Source: Bacteroides cellulosilyticus DSM 14838 (GTDB lineage Bacteria; Bacteroidota; Bacteroidia; Bacteroidales; Bacteroidaceae). Taken from it: DNA of 64,000 nucleotides. Shown here in pieces: positions 39,243-54,587 of this stretch (positions within the stretch are counted from its first letter, which is position 1; every line of letters starts with the position of its first letter). Both the position numbers and the translations under genes were made by a program. The notes below the pieces were generated by a model, which was given only the letters and a program-made list of their open reading frames with translations, was not told where the DNA came from and searched no databases. The DNA lies in contig NZ_EQ973490.1 of the NCBI RefSeq assembly GCF_000158035.1, positions 1,190,403 to 1,254,402 on the forward strand. The letters run 5' to 3'.

Positions 39243-41660
39243 ATGAAGAAAAAATGGATTCTATTGTTACTGATAACGATTAGTTTTACAAGCCTTACTG
39301 CGCAGGACGCGCTTTATCCGAACACTTTCCCTCTGGGAGATGTGAGAATAACCGCAGGTCCTTTTAAGCATGCTTGTGATTTGAACGTTAAGGTTCTGCT
39401 TCAGTATGATACCGATCGTTTGCTGGCTCCTTTCCTGCGTGAAGCAGGATTACCTAAGAAAGCGGAAACGTATGGTAATTGGGAAAAAGACGGTCTTGAC
39501 GGGCATATCGGTGGGCACTATCTGACTGCTTTAGCCATTCATTATGCCGCTACAGGTAATCTGGAATGCAAAAAACGCATGGATTATATGGTTTCTGAAT
39601 TTGCACGTGTACAGCAGGCTAATGGTGACGGCTCTATTTGCGGTTTTCCAAACAGTAAAAAGTTTGCAGAAGAAATAAGAAAAGGGAATGTAGGCATTGT
39701 ATGGAACTATTGGGTTGCCTGGTATAATATGCATAAAACCTATGCCGGACTGCGGGATGCCTGGCTTTACGGTAAAAATGAAAAAGCGAAAAAGATCTTC
39801 CTGAAGTTTTGTGACTGGGGCGTCGACGTTATTTCTAATTTAGACGACCGGCAAATGGAGCGTATGCTGGATAATGAATTCGGCGGTATGAATGAAGTAT
39901 ATGCGGATGCCTGGCAAATGACCGGCAATCCCAAATACCTCGATACGGCGAAACGCTTCTCACATAAGCAGATTTTCGACAGTATGGCAAGGCGCATTGA
40001 TAATCTGGATAACAAGCATGCCAATACGCAAGTGCCTAAAGCCGTGGGATATCAGCGTGTGGCTGAACTTAATTCGAAAATCGCTCCGGATTACAATGAT
40101 TTTATGACTGCTGCTGAATTTTTCTGGGAGACTGTAGTTTCTCATCGCTCTTTGTCATTAGGCGGAAACAGTCGGGGTGAGCATTTTCCCGAAGCAGGAA
40201 AATGTTCCGATTATATGCACGAACGTCAGGGACCGGAGTCGTGTAATACTAACAATATGCTGAAACTTACCGAAGGTCTGTTCCGTATGCATCCCAAAGT
40301 GGAATATGCCGATTTTTATGAACGTGCTATGTATAATCATATCCTTTCTACTCAGCATCCTGAACATGGGGGATATGTATATTTCACACCTGCTTGCCCC
40401 TCGCATTATCGTGTTTATTCGGCACCGGGAAAAGCAATGTGGTGTTGTGTGGGTACCGGTATGGAGAATCATGGTAAATACGGGCAGTTTATTTATACCC
40501 ATGATATGGCGGATAATGCTCTGTATGTGAATCTTTTTATACCTTCTGAATTGAACTGGAAAGAGAAGAAGATTAAGATTGTACAAGAAACGGACTTTCC
40601 GAATGAAGAGGGGACTACGCTGACTGTTAATCCTTCCAAAGCAACACAGTTTAAACTGCTGATACGTTATCCATCGTGGGTGGAGCAGGGAAAAATGCAG
40701 GTGGTCTGCAACGGGGTTGATTATGCAAAAAGTGCGCAGCCAGGCTCTTATATAGCCATTGATCGCCAATGGTCAAAAGGAGATGTGGTAGAAGTAAAGA
40801 CTCCGATGACCGTGAAAATTGAAGAACTGCCCAATGTACCTAACGCTATCTCGATCATGCGTGGCCCTATTTTGTTAGGTGCGAGGACGGGAACGGAAAA
40901 TATGCCCGGATTAATTGCCGGAGACGGGCGTTGGGAGCATATTGCGCACGGATCGCTGGTTTCACTTTTTGACGCACCTTATATTATAGGGGAAAGAAGT
41001 GATATTCTGAATAAATTGAATAATATGAGGCCTGTCGAAGGAAAATCTTTTAGTTTTACTGTTCCCGGTTTGTTTACTCAGGAAAAATATAAGAATCTGA
41101 TACTTGAACCATTCTATGGAATTCATGATAGCCGCTATATGATGTATTGGTTATCAATGTCCGAGCCCGCATTCAGGGAATATAAACAAGCTGTGGAAGC
41201 TGAAGAACGTGGGAGAATGATACTCGACAAGCGTACTGTGGATATGGTATCATCGGGTGAGCAACAACCTGAGTCGGATCATGCAATGAAAACTCAGGAT
41301 TCACATCGTGGAGTACATGCCGGTGAGGCTTGGCGTGATGCCCGTAATGGGGGATATTTCGAATATACACTGACCACGAAAGGGAATGAGAATCTCTCAT
41401 TGATGGTCCGTTATTGGGGAGCTGAGTCTGGTAGCAGGAGCTTTGATATTCTGGTTGACGGTCAAACTATCGTTACGGAAAATATTGTCGGGAAATGGAA
41501 GAAAGACTTGTTCTGTAATGTGGAATATAATATTCCGGCCACTTTGCTGAAATCGAAAGATAAAATTACGGTTAGGTTCCAGAGTAAGCCGGATACTACA
41601 GCAGGAGGAATTTTTGCAGTACGATTGTTGGTTCCCGAATCAATGGTAATGGATAAATAA
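39243..41660 (+). CDS. GH127/GH146-type beta-L-arabinofuranosidase (second copy)
   Basis: The protein has 805 residues, with a signal peptide ending LTAQ. It is a clear paralog of the 32383-34755 protein along its whole length. The DUF1680 barrel has the GPESCNTNNM Glu/Cys motif and Cys401-Cys402 (WCCVGTGMENHGK), and the C-terminal domain begins at GEQQPESDH. The catalytic set is complete. The copy lies on the opposite strand and has its own promoter, so the two enzymes may act on different linkages or at different branch points. It appears to be a single-gene unit, ending before the hairpin at 41825. Confidence 0.88.
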   Translation: MKKKWILLLLITISFTSLTAQDALYPNTFPLGDVRITAGPFKHACDLNVKVLLQYDTDRLLAPFLREAGLPKKAETYGNWEKDGLDGHIGGHYLTALAIHYAATGNLECKKRMDYMVSEFARVQQANGDGSICGFPNSKKFAEEIRKGNVGIVWNYWVAWYNMHKTYAGLRDAWLYGKNEKAKKIFLKFCDWGVDVISNLDDRQMERMLDNEFGGMNEVYADAWQMTGNPKYLDTAKRFSHKQIFDSMARRIDNLDNKHANTQVPKAVGYQRVAELNSKIAPDYNDFMTAAEFFWETVVSHRSLSLGGNSRGEHFPEAGKCSDYMHERQGPESCNTNNMLKLTEGLFRMHPKVEYADFYERAMYNHILSTQHPEHGGYVYFTPACPSHYRVYSAPGKAMWCCVGTGMENHGKYGQFIYTHDMADNALYVNLFIPSELNWKEKKIKIVQETDFPNEEGTTLTVNPSKATQFKLLIRYPSWVEQGKMQVVCNGVDYAKSAQPGSYIAIDRQWSKGDVVEVKTPMTVKIEELPNVPNAISIMRGPILLGARTGTENMPGLIAGDGRWEHIAHGSLVSLFDAPYIIGERSDILNKLNNMRPVEGKSFSFTVPGLFTQEKYKNLILEPFYGIHDSRYMMYWLSMSEPAFREYKQAVEAEERGRMILDKRTVDMVSSGEQQPESDHAMKTQDSHRGVHAGEAWRDARNGGYFEYTLTTKGNENLSLMVRYWGAESGSRSFDILVDGQTIVTENIVGKWKKDLFCNVEYNIPATLLKSKDKITVRFQSKPDTTAGGIFAVRLLVPESMVMDK

Positions 41661-41824
41661 ATGGTCGCATGACATCAGAGGATATAATATCGCTGTATTT
41701 CAAAATGCAGTGAATTAGTGGTAGGAAAAAATTAAGTTAGATAAAGTTAGAGGTTAAATTTTGCATTTATTTTGATAGGAATTTAATGGTAAATAGTTTT
41801 TGGGAAAGGAATAACAAATGATTG

Positions 41825-41861
41825 AAAAGCTCGAAGCGATAGAAATATGCTTCGGGCTTTT
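41825..41861 (+). terminator. Hairpin terminator after the second GH127 gene
   Basis: AAAAGCTCGAAGC (41825-41837) pairs with GCTTCGGGCTTTT (41849-41861) with one wobble, around an 11-nt loop. It lies 165 bp after the GH127-type stop codon, in the 345-bp gap 41661-42005, which otherwise holds only promoter D. Confidence 0.75.
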
Positions 41862-41892
41862 CTTGCTTTACAGTGGGATAGAAGGACGATAT

Positions 41893-41957
41893 TATCTAAA
41901 ATCACAAATGGATTATCTAAAATTGCAAATATGTACAGAGGTATTTCCCTACTTTTG
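41893..41957 (+). promoter_or_regulatory. Putative HTCS-controlled promoter D (GH97/GH2 operon)
   Basis: Half-sites TATCTAAAATCACAAA (41893) and TATCTAAAATTGCAAA (41914) are 21 bp apart. The -7 box TACTTTTG starts at 41950, 36 bp after the second half-site. The next gene starts 43-49 bp after the box. Confidence 0.8.
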
Positions 41958-42005
41958 TTGGGTTAACAAAATAAGGGTCGTTGTACTAACTAAATATGTA
42001 TGTTT

Positions 42006-46999
<4,994 letters not shown>

Positions 47000-47011
47000 T
47001 AGCCATTTATT

Positions 47012-47076
47012 TATCTAATATTGAAAGTCAAATATCTAATATTGAAAAAGGTGTAAAAGATATGCAGCTATTTTTG
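47012..47076 (+). promoter_or_regulatory. Putative HTCS-controlled promoter E (eight-gene GH31 operon)
   Basis: Half-sites TATCTAATATTGAAAG (47012) and TATCTAATATTGAAAA (47033) are 21 bp apart. The -7 box TATTTTTG starts at 47069, 36 bp after the second. The half-sites are nearly identical and closest to the consensus. The leader to the GH31 ATG is about 50 nt. Confidence 0.82.
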
Positions 47077-47129
47077 TATCGTGCAAAGTTATGGAATGCG
47101 AGTTTTAATCATTAAATGTAATAAGTACC

Positions 47130-49574
47130 ATGAAACCAATTAAAAGTGTATTTATATTAATGGCGCTGTGTTGTTGTATCCCGCTTACAGGGCAAGATTA
47201 TCAGCAAGTTCCTGAGGGAATTAAGGCGACCATTAATTCTGTAGATGTAGAATTACAATTCTATACTCCGTCAATTGTAAGAATACTAAAATCTCCTAAT
47301 GGGTGGAAGTATACAAAGGAGAGTCTTTCTGTAATAGAAACTCCTCAGAAGGTGAAGACTGCCGTTACTCAGGAAGGCAATATTGTAAGCCTGAAAAGTA
47401 GTGAAATGGGGGTTGCTCTTAATTTGGAATCTGGTGTTGTGTCTTTCTTTAATGCGAAAGGAGAGCCGTTGCTCAGTGAAAATGGAAAGCCGGAGTTTAC
47501 CGATTTTAATGATGCAGGCACAAAAACGTTCACTGTTAAGCAAACGTTTCTTTTAGATAAGGATGAGCCTCTTTATGGGTTGGGCATTCTCCAGAATGGA
47601 AAGATGTCGCAACGTAATCAGACTAAACGTCTTGTACAGGGCAATGTGGAAGACGTGGTTCCATTTGTGCAGTCCGTGAAAGGATACGGTCTTTTCTGGG
47701 ATAACTATTCACCAACCAATTTTGCCGATAAACCGGAAGGAACCTCTTTCCAGTCTGAAGTGGGAGATTGCATCGACTATTATTTCATGTACGGTGGAGA
47801 TGCCGATGGTGTAGTTGCGCAAATGCGTGCACTGACCGGACAGGTTCCCATGTTCCCCCTCTGGACTTACGGTTATTTCCAAAGTAAGGAACGTTATAAG
47901 AGCCAAGAAGAGACGGTGGGAGTGGTACGGAAATACCGTGAATTAGGTGTGCCTCTTGATGGAATCATTCAGGATTGGCAATACTGGGGACACAACTATT
48001 TGTGGAATGCTATGGACTTTAAGAACCCTTCGTTCAGCGATCCTAAAAAGATGATTGATGATGTGCATGGAATGAATGCGCATATGCTGATTTCTATCTG
48101 GTCTTCGTTTGGACCCATGACCAAGCCTTACAGGGAATTGGACAAGAATGGTATGCTGTTTAACTTTTCTACATGGCCCCAGTCGGGACTCGATACTTGG
48201 CCGCCCAATATGGAATATCCTTCCGGAGTACGCGTATACGATGCCTATAATCCGAAAGCCCGTGATATCTATTGGAAATATCTGAATGAAGGTATCTTCA
48301 AGTTGGGTATGGACGGCTGGTGGATGGATTCTACGGAACCTGACCATTTCGATTGGAAGCCGGAGGATTTTGATACGAAGACCTATTTGGGGTCATTCCG
48401 CAAGGTGCGTAATGCTTATCCGTTGTTGACGGTGGGTGGCGTTTATGATAATCAGCGTGCCGTAACTTCAGATAAACGCGTCTTTATTCTTACACGTTCT
48501 GTTTTTGCCGGACAGCAACGTTACGGAGCCAATGTATGGTCGGGAGATATCGGTTCTTCTTGGGAATCACTGCGCAATCAGATTCCGGCAGGCTTGAATT
48601 TTACTCTTACCGGAAATCCTAACTTCAATTCAGATATTGGTGGCTTCTTTGCCGGAAACTATAATAAGAGTTGGAATGACGGAAGTGCCCCCAAGAATCC
48701 GATGTATCAGGAACTGTATGTGCGTTGGCTGCAATTCGGTACGTTTACGCCGATGATGCGTTCACATGGGGCTGATACACCGAGGGAGATTTATCAATTC
48801 GGGAAAAAAGGCGAATCAATATATGATGCTATTGAAAAAATGATTCATCTGCGCTATGCATTGTTGCCCTACATCTATTCCACTTCATGGGAAGTGACCG
48901 AGCGACAGTCGAGCTTTATGCGTGCGTTGGTGATGGACTTTGCTGCTGACAAGAAAGTATGGGATATAAAAGACCAGTATATGTTCGGTAAATCCATTTT
49001 GGTAGCACCGATAGTTAATGCGCAATATACTCAGGAGAAGCTGGTAAAACTAAAAGAAAATGATGGTTGGGATAAGAATAACGTTCAGAAGTTTGAGAAT
49101 AAAGCTCCGGTAGACTTTATGCAGGCTAAGTCTGCAAAGGTATATTTACCGGCGGGTACTACCTGGTATGATTTCTGGACGAATGAGAAGTATGACGGTG
49201 GACAAGAAATAGAAAAGGAAACGACTATTGATGTCATTCCTTTGTATGTCAAAGCTGGTAGTATTATTCCAATGGGGCCTAAAGTGCAGTATGCAACGGA
49301 GAAACCGTGGGATAATCTTGAATTGAGAGTATATGCCGGTGCCAATGGTTCTTTTGTTCTGTATGAGGATGAATTTGATAATTATAATTATGAGCAGGGA
49401 GCATATACAGAGATTCCTGTCGTATGGAATGATGCATCACGCCAGTTGATCATAGGAGCTCGAAAAGGTGCATACAAGGGAATGTTAAATAATAGAAAGT
49501 TCACAATCGTACTTCAAGACGGAACTCGGAAAGTTGTTGACTACAAAGGGAAAAGAGTTAGTGTGAAATTCTAG
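47130..49574 (+). CDS. GH31 alpha-glycosidase (alpha-xylosidase/alpha-glucosidase type)
   Basis: The protein has 814 residues, with a signal peptide ending PLTGQ. The GH31 N-terminal beta-sandwich contains LYGLGILQNGKMSQR. The TIM barrel (about 230-600) has DGIIQDWQYWG, nucleophile Asp400 (WWMDSTEPD) and acid/base Asp473 (WSGDIGSSWE). The C-terminal beta domains include YVKAGSIIPMGP and LYEDEFDNYNYEQG. The QDWQYWG and DSTEPD motifs fit the alpha-xylosidase side of GH31, but substrate cannot be fixed by eye. It is the first gene of a run of eight with gaps of about 15-40 bp. Confidence 0.9.
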   Translation: MKPIKSVFILMALCCCIPLTGQDYQQVPEGIKATINSVDVELQFYTPSIVRILKSPNGWKYTKESLSVIETPQKVKTAVTQEGNIVSLKSSEMGVALNLESGVVSFFNAKGEPLLSENGKPEFTDFNDAGTKTFTVKQTFLLDKDEPLYGLGILQNGKMSQRNQTKRLVQGNVEDVVPFVQSVKGYGLFWDNYSPTNFADKPEGTSFQSEVGDCIDYYFMYGGDADGVVAQMRALTGQVPMFPLWTYGYFQSKERYKSQEETVGVVRKYRELGVPLDGIIQDWQYWGHNYLWNAMDFKNPSFSDPKKMIDDVHGMNAHMLISIWSSFGPMTKPYRELDKNGMLFNFSTWPQSGLDTWPPNMEYPSGVRVYDAYNPKARDIYWKYLNEGIFKLGMDGWWMDSTEPDHFDWKPEDFDTKTYLGSFRKVRNAYPLLTVGGVYDNQRAVTSDKRVFILTRSVFAGQQRYGANVWSGDIGSSWESLRNQIPAGLNFTLTGNPNFNSDIGGFFAGNYNKSWNDGSAPKNPMYQELYVRWLQFGTFTPMMRSHGADTPREIYQFGKKGESIYDAIEKMIHLRYALLPYIYSTSWEVTERQSSFMRALVMDFAADKKVWDIKDQYMFGKSILVAPIVNAQYTQEKLVKLKENDGWDKNNVQKFENKAPVDFMQAKSAKVYLPAGTTWYDFWTNEKYDGGQEIEKETTIDVIPLYVKAGSIIPMGPKVQYATEKPWDNLELRVYAGANGSFVLYEDEFDNYNYEQGAYTEIPVVWNDASRQLIIGARKGAYKGMLNNRKFTIVLQDGTRKVVDYKGKRVSVKF

Positions 49575-49613
49575 TGTTATTTGGAAATATAGATTTTAAA
49601 GACTAAGAGTATC

Positions 49614-51239
49614 ATGAAAAAGATGATGTTAACATGGCTGACTGTTGCTTCATTACTGATGGGGTGTTCCGGTTCGGAAACGTCGGTGAAGGGGACGTAT
49701 CGTAATCCTGTAATTTATGCTGATGTACCGGATATGTCTGTTACGCGTGCAGGAGAGTACTATTATATGATAAGTACCACTATGCATTTAATGCCCGGTG
49801 GACCTGTTATGAGATCAAAAGACTTGGTGAATTGGGAAACAGTGAGCTATGTCTTCGATAAGCTGACTGATAACTCAAAGTATGACTTGATTGGTGGAAC
49901 TGTTTATGGACGCGGACAATGGGCATCTTCCATACGTTATCATAATGGGAAATTCTATGTATTGTTCTCGCCAAACGATGTACCCTATCGGTCGTATATA
50001 TTCACGGCGGAAGATCCGGCAGGGAAGTGGGAACTATTATCAAGAACACAGCATTTTCATGATGCCTCTTTGTTTTTTGATGATGACGGCCGAGTATATG
50101 TATTCTATGGAACCGGTGAGCTGAAGGAGTTGAAGAGTGACTTGTCGGATGTGAAACCCGATGGAGTCAGTATGAAGATTTTTGAACGGGATGCTGATGA
50201 ACAGGGCTTGCTGGAAGGAAGCCAGGTTGTGAAACATAACGGAAAGTATTATTTGTTGATGATTTCCATGGATTGGAGTATCCCCGGTCGGGTACGCAGG
50301 GAAGTATGTTATCGTGCAGACAAGATAACAGGGCCTTATGAGAAGAAGGTTATCCTGGAGCATGATTTTGATGGTTATGGAGGAGTAGGTCAAGGTTGTA
50401 TTATTGACTCGGAAGAAGGAGACTGGTATGGGGTTATTTTTCAAGACCGCGGAGGAATAGGCCGTGTACCTACTCTTATGCCCTGCCGTTGGGTAGACGG
50501 ATGGCCGATGCTGGGAGATGAAAATGGACATGTGCCCTTGACGATGGAAAAAGAGATATATCCGACTGAAAATACCAAAGGAATACTTGGAAGTGATGAT
50601 TTCAACGGAGAGAAACTTTCACTCTATTGGCAATGGAATCACAACCCGGTGGATGATAAGTGGTCGCTCACAGAACGGCCGGGATATTTACGTTTAGAAA
50701 CCAGCCGGGTGGTTGATAATCTGTATCTTGCTCCGAATACAATTACGCAGCGTATGGAGGGACCGAAATGTAAGGCTACTGTCTCGCTTGATATTTCGAA
50801 TATGAAGGATGGTGATGTGGCAGGTTTTAGTGCATTCAATGGACATTCCGGGCTTTTGTCTGTGGTGAAGGAGGGAGATGCAAAACGACTTGTAATGTCT
50901 ACCAATGTAGTCAACTTTGATAATACTCCAAATAAAGCTATCGCAAGTGTGGATATAGAGGAAAAGGAACAGGTAGAACTTAATCAGAATATCATTTATT
51001 TGCGTATAGAAGGTGATTTTACTCCGAAGCGGGATATTGCTACTTTCTATTACAGCCTGGACAATAAGGAATGGAAGAAGATCGGAACGGATTTCAAAAT
51101 GCGTTTTGATTATACAAAACTGTTTATGGGAAGTAAGTTTGCCATCTTTAACTATGCAACAAAATCGTTGGGAGGTTATGTCGACGTTGATTACTTTGAC
51201 TACGAGAGGGCTAATGATAGGGTGACTATTAATAAATAA
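49614..51239 (+). CDS. GH43 glycosidase, lipoprotein
   Basis: This is a 541-residue lipoprotein (signal ending LLMGC, Cys18). The GH43 propeller occupies about 25-320, with catalytic base Asp40 (ADVPDMSV), YYYMISTTMHLMPGG and proton-donor Glu in LLEGSQVVKHNGKYY. The C-terminal beta-sandwich (about 330-530, YWQWNHNPVDDKWSLTERPG) is the GH43-associated domain. It closely resembles the GH43 half of the GH5-GH43 protein at 16355, with the same domain pair and many shared motifs such as RGQWA..Y.NGKFY. The two probably act on related linkages at different sites in the envelope. Confidence 0.88.
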   Translation: MKKMMLTWLTVASLLMGCSGSETSVKGTYRNPVIYADVPDMSVTRAGEYYYMISTTMHLMPGGPVMRSKDLVNWETVSYVFDKLTDNSKYDLIGGTVYGRGQWASSIRYHNGKFYVLFSPNDVPYRSYIFTAEDPAGKWELLSRTQHFHDASLFFDDDGRVYVFYGTGELKELKSDLSDVKPDGVSMKIFERDADEQGLLEGSQVVKHNGKYYLLMISMDWSIPGRVRREVCYRADKITGPYEKKVILEHDFDGYGGVGQGCIIDSEEGDWYGVIFQDRGGIGRVPTLMPCRWVDGWPMLGDENGHVPLTMEKEIYPTENTKGILGSDDFNGEKLSLYWQWNHNPVDDKWSLTERPGYLRLETSRVVDNLYLAPNTITQRMEGPKCKATVSLDISNMKDGDVAGFSAFNGHSGLLSVVKEGDAKRLVMSTNVVNFDNTPNKAIASVDIEEKEQVELNQNIIYLRIEGDFTPKRDIATFYYSLDNKEWKKIGTDFKMRFDYTKLFMGSKFAIFNYATKSLGGYVDVDYFDYERANDRVTINK

Positions 51240-51252
51240 TATCTTGATATTC

Positions 51253-53193
51253 ATGAAATATTTTTTAGTTATAACGGCATTATTGATTTGCTCCACAATA
51301 AAAGCGGAGGAAAAACAGATAGCAAGTCCGGATGGGAAAATAGTAGTAACCATCTCTGATAAGAATGGACAACCTTCCTATCGCATCAATTATAAGGATA
51401 CTCCTTTTATCAATTCTTCTTCTTTGGGGCTTATTACGAATATAGGTGATTTTTCCCGGGAAATGTCTTTGGAACACGATGTTCAGTCAAATAGAATTGA
51501 CGAGACCTATACATTGCCCAATATAAAGCAGAGTAATGTGCACTATGTAGCCACAGAGGGTGTATACCGGTTTAGTCAGCAAGGTAAGATGATTTACGAT
51601 GTTATATTTCGTGTAAGCGACCGGGATGTTGCTTTCAAGTATAAAATGTATCCTCAAAAGAATACTTTATCCTGCATTGTGAAAGAGGAGGCGACAAGTT
51701 TTGTGCTTCCTGATGGGAGTACGACTTTTTTGTGTCCGCAAAGCAAACCTATGGGAGGATTTGCCCGTACTTCTCCCAGTTATGAGACACCGTATAAAGC
51801 AGATGATACCATGGGCAAAAATGGATGGGGTGAAGGTTATACTTTCCCTTGTCTGTTCCGTAATGGTGATAAGGGATGGATACTTATTTCAGAAACAGGT
51901 GTAGATAGCAAATATTGTGGAAGTCGCTTACTGGGACATGAAAATGGCTTGTATACAATCGGTTTTCCTCAGGAGGGTGAAATGAATGGAAATGGTACAA
52001 CTGCACCCGGACTTGCCCTGCCGGGAGAAACGCCTTGGAGAACGATCACTTTGGGTGAAACTTTGGCTCCGATTGTTGAAACGACAGTTTCCTTTGATGT
52101 TGTAAAGCCACTGTATGAAGCATCCGGAAAATATGAATACGGCAGAGGTTCCTGGAGCTGGATTATTGGTATGGATGGAAGTACGAAGTATGAAGAGCAA
52201 TTACGTTATATTGATTTCTCTGCGGCAATGGGATACCAGTCTGTATTGGTAGATGCATTGTGGGATACGCAAATAGGCTATGACAAAGTTGAAAAGCTGG
52301 CTAAGTATGGTGCGGAAAAAGGAGTGGGGCTTTATCTGTGGTATAATTCTAATGGATATTGGAATGATGCCCCACAATCACCGCGTGGTATCATGGACAA
52401 TGCGATAGCCCGACGCAAGGAGATGAAATGGATGCAAAGCATTGGAATACGCGGTATAAAGGTTGACTTCTTTGGTGGTGATAAGCAAGTCACCATGCAG
52501 CTGTACGAAGATATTCTTGCTGATGCCAATGAATATGGGTTACTGGTGATTTTCCACGGGTGTACTTTGCCTCGCGGTTGGGAACGTATGTATCCTAACT
52601 TTGCGTCGAGTGAAGCTGTATTGGCCAGTGAGAACCTGCATTTCTCTCAGGGAAGTTGTGACAATGAAGCTTTCAATGCCTGTCTGCATCCATTTATTCG
52701 TAATACGGTGGGTAGCATGGACTTTGGCGGCAGTGCACTGAATAAATATTATAATGCGGATAATGCTCCACGCGGAAGCCGGCGTATGACTTCTGATGTG
52801 TTTGCTTTAGCTACTGCGGTATTGTTCCAAAGTCCGGTACAACATTTTGCCTTGGCTCCGAACAATCTGACAGATGCTCCGGAATGGGCGATAGGCTTCA
52901 TGAAAGAAGTCCCCACTACGTGGGATGAAGTACGCTTTATTGATGGCTATCCCGGTAAATATGTAGTTATGGCACGCAGGCATGGAGATAAATGGTATGT
53001 TGCAGGAGTTAATGCGCAGAAAGAGACCGTAAAGTTGAAGATTGCTTTACCGATGTTTATGCCTGGTGATCAAGTGAGGGTATTTACTGATAATGAAGAA
53101 TTGCAAGGAAATGTAAAACAAATAAAGGTAAATAAGAAACAGGAGTTACAATTGGCAATTCCTTGCAATGGTGGAATATTAATTGTAGAATAA
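51253..53193 (+). CDS. GH97 retaining-type glycosidase (probable alpha-galactosidase)
   Basis: This is 646 residues from the ATG at 51253 ([18 protein letters not shown]); upstream in frame there is only a TTG. The GH97 beta-sandwich and TIM barrel are present. The nucleophile Asp405 lies in [10 protein letters not shown], and [16 protein letters not shown] matches the retaining alpha-galactosidase branch. It starts 13 bp after the GH43 stop. Together with the GH97 at 42006 and the GH27 enzymes it gives the locus several alpha-galactoside-type activities. Confidence 0.88.
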   Translation: MKYFLVITALLICSTIKAEEKQIASPDGKIVVTISDKNGQPSYRINYKDTPFINSSSLGLITNIGDFSREMSLEHDVQSNRIDETYTLPNIKQSNVHYVATEGVYRFSQQGKMIYDVIFRVSDRDVAFKYKMYPQKNTLSCIVKEEATSFVLPDGSTTFLCPQSKPMGGFARTSPSYETPYKADDTMGKNGWGEGYTFPCLFRNGDKGWILISETGVDSKYCGSRLLGHENGLYTIGFPQEGEMNGNGTTAPGLALPGETPWRTITLGETLAPIVETTVSFDVVKPLYEASGKYEYGRGSWSWIIGMDGSTKYEEQLRYIDFSAAMGYQSVLVDALWDTQIGYDKVEKLAKYGAEKGVGLYLWYNSNGYWNDAPQSPRGIMDNAIARRKEMKWMQSIGIRGIKVDFFGGDKQVTMQLYEDILADANEYGLLVIFHGCTLPRGWERMYPNFASSEAVLASENLHFSQGSCDNEAFNACLHPFIRNTVGSMDFGGSALNKYYNADNAPRGSRRMTSDVFALATAVLFQSPVQHFALAPNNLTDAPEWAIGFMKEVPTTWDEVRFIDGYPGKYVVMARRHGDKWYVAGVNAQKETVKLKIALPMFMPGDQVRVFTDNEELQGNVKQIKVNKKQELQLAIPCNGGILIVE

Positions 53194-53210
53194 TCAAACT
53201 AAAAAGCAAT

Positions 53211-54572
53211 ATGGATAAAATGAAATCTTTATTCCTTTCATCGCTATTGGTGGTGGTGAGTACTTCGGGATTGGCACAAAATCCAATCATTCAGACAAAT
53301 TATACGGCTGATCCGGCCCCAATGGTATATAATGATAAAGTATATCTTTATACTACCCATGATGAGGATAATTCTACCTGGTTTACGATGAACGACTGGC
53401 GCTTGTATACGACCAGTGATATGGTGAACTGGACGGATCATGGCGCTGTGTTATCATATACTGATTTTAGTTGGGCAAAAGGGGATGCATGGGCTCCACA
53501 ATGCATTGAGAGAGATGGTAAGTTTTATATGTACGTACCCATGATTTCGAATATAAACAACAGAGGTGCAATCGGTGTGGCGGTAGCTGACAGTCCTTAC
53601 GGGCCCTTTTATGATCCGCTTGGGAAACCACTGGTCCAGAGTGAATGGGGAGACATTGATCCGACTGTTTTTATTGATGATGACGGACAGGCTTATTTGT
53701 ATTGGGGAAATCCCAACCTGTATTATGTGAAGTTGAATGAAGATATGATTTCTTATAGTGGGGATATTGTACGTGTACCTTTGGTAGCGGAATCGTTTGG
53801 TAAACGCGAAGGCGATGCTCAGAGAGCCACTCTGTATGAAGAAGGTCCCTGGCTTTATAAGCGGGATAAGAAGTATTATTTATTCTGGCCGGGAGGTCCG
53901 CTGCCCGAGCATATCGGATACTCAACCAGCGATACTCCTACAGGTCCGTGGAAATACGGTGGAGTAGTGATGCCTGCCGGTGGCGGAGCGTTTACCATTC
54001 ACCCGGGAGTTATTGATTTCAAGGGTAAAACTTACTTTTTCTATCATAACGGACAGTTGTCCGGAGGTGGTGGATTCAATCGTTCAGTATGTGTGGAAGA
54101 GCTTAAATTCAACAAAGACGGATCTATTCCTCAACTGAAGATGACTGAGGGTATTACAAAAGGGATTACGACACTGAATCCGTATGTAAAAACGGAAGCG
54201 GAGACTATTGCTTTTTCTGAAGGGTTCAAGTCTTTCAAAAATGATCAGGTGGGTGTTTTTGTTACGGCAATGAAGAATGGCAGTTATACTTGTGTTCGCG
54301 GTGTAGATTTCAAGGCAACCGGTGCAACGAAGTTCAGTGCCAGAATAGGAACTACACATAATGATCCCGTAAATCTGGAAATCCGTCTGGATGGTGTTGA
54401 TGGGCAACTGATAGGGACAATGAAGGTACCGCGTACAGGAGGAAGTGATCGTTGGGACTTACGGACTATTGACATTACAAAAGTGACAGGAGTACATGAT
54501 TTGTATTTTGTAGTAAAGGGGCGGCCTGCTACCAATCTTATGTATTTTGATTATTGGATGTTTTCTAAATAA
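53211..54572 (+). CDS. GH43-CBM6 glycosidase
   Basis: This is 453 residues from ATG 53211 ([16 protein letters not shown], signal ending LAQ). The frame extends upstream, but only into the end of the previous gene. GH43 residues: base Asp34 (YTADPAPMV), the modulating Asp in [13 protein letters not shown] and donor Glu211 (EEGPW). The C-terminal about 125 residues are CBM6-like ([15 protein letters not shown] to YFDYWMFSK). GH43-CBM6 proteins of this type often act on arabinoxylan side chains. It is a near-copy of the C-terminal half of the 60422 fusion protein, sharing a 32-bp identical DNA run. Confidence 0.87.
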   Translation: MDKMKSLFLSSLLVVVSTSGLAQNPIIQTNYTADPAPMVYNDKVYLYTTHDEDNSTWFTMNDWRLYTTSDMVNWTDHGAVLSYTDFSWAKGDAWAPQCIERDGKFYMYVPMISNINNRGAIGVAVADSPYGPFYDPLGKPLVQSEWGDIDPTVFIDDDGQAYLYWGNPNLYYVKLNEDMISYSGDIVRVPLVAESFGKREGDAQRATLYEEGPWLYKRDKKYYLFWPGGPLPEHIGYSTSDTPTGPWKYGGVVMPAGGGAFTIHPGVIDFKGKTYFFYHNGQLSGGGGFNRSVCVEELKFNKDGSIPQLKMTEGITKGITTLNPYVKTEAETIAFSEGFKSFKNDQVGVFVTAMKNGSYTCVRGVDFKATGATKFSARIGTTHNDPVNLEIRLDGVDGQLIGTMKVPRTGGSDRWDLRTIDITKVTGVHDLYFVVKGRPATNLMYFDYWMFSK

Positions 54573-54587
54573 CTTGTACTAAATACT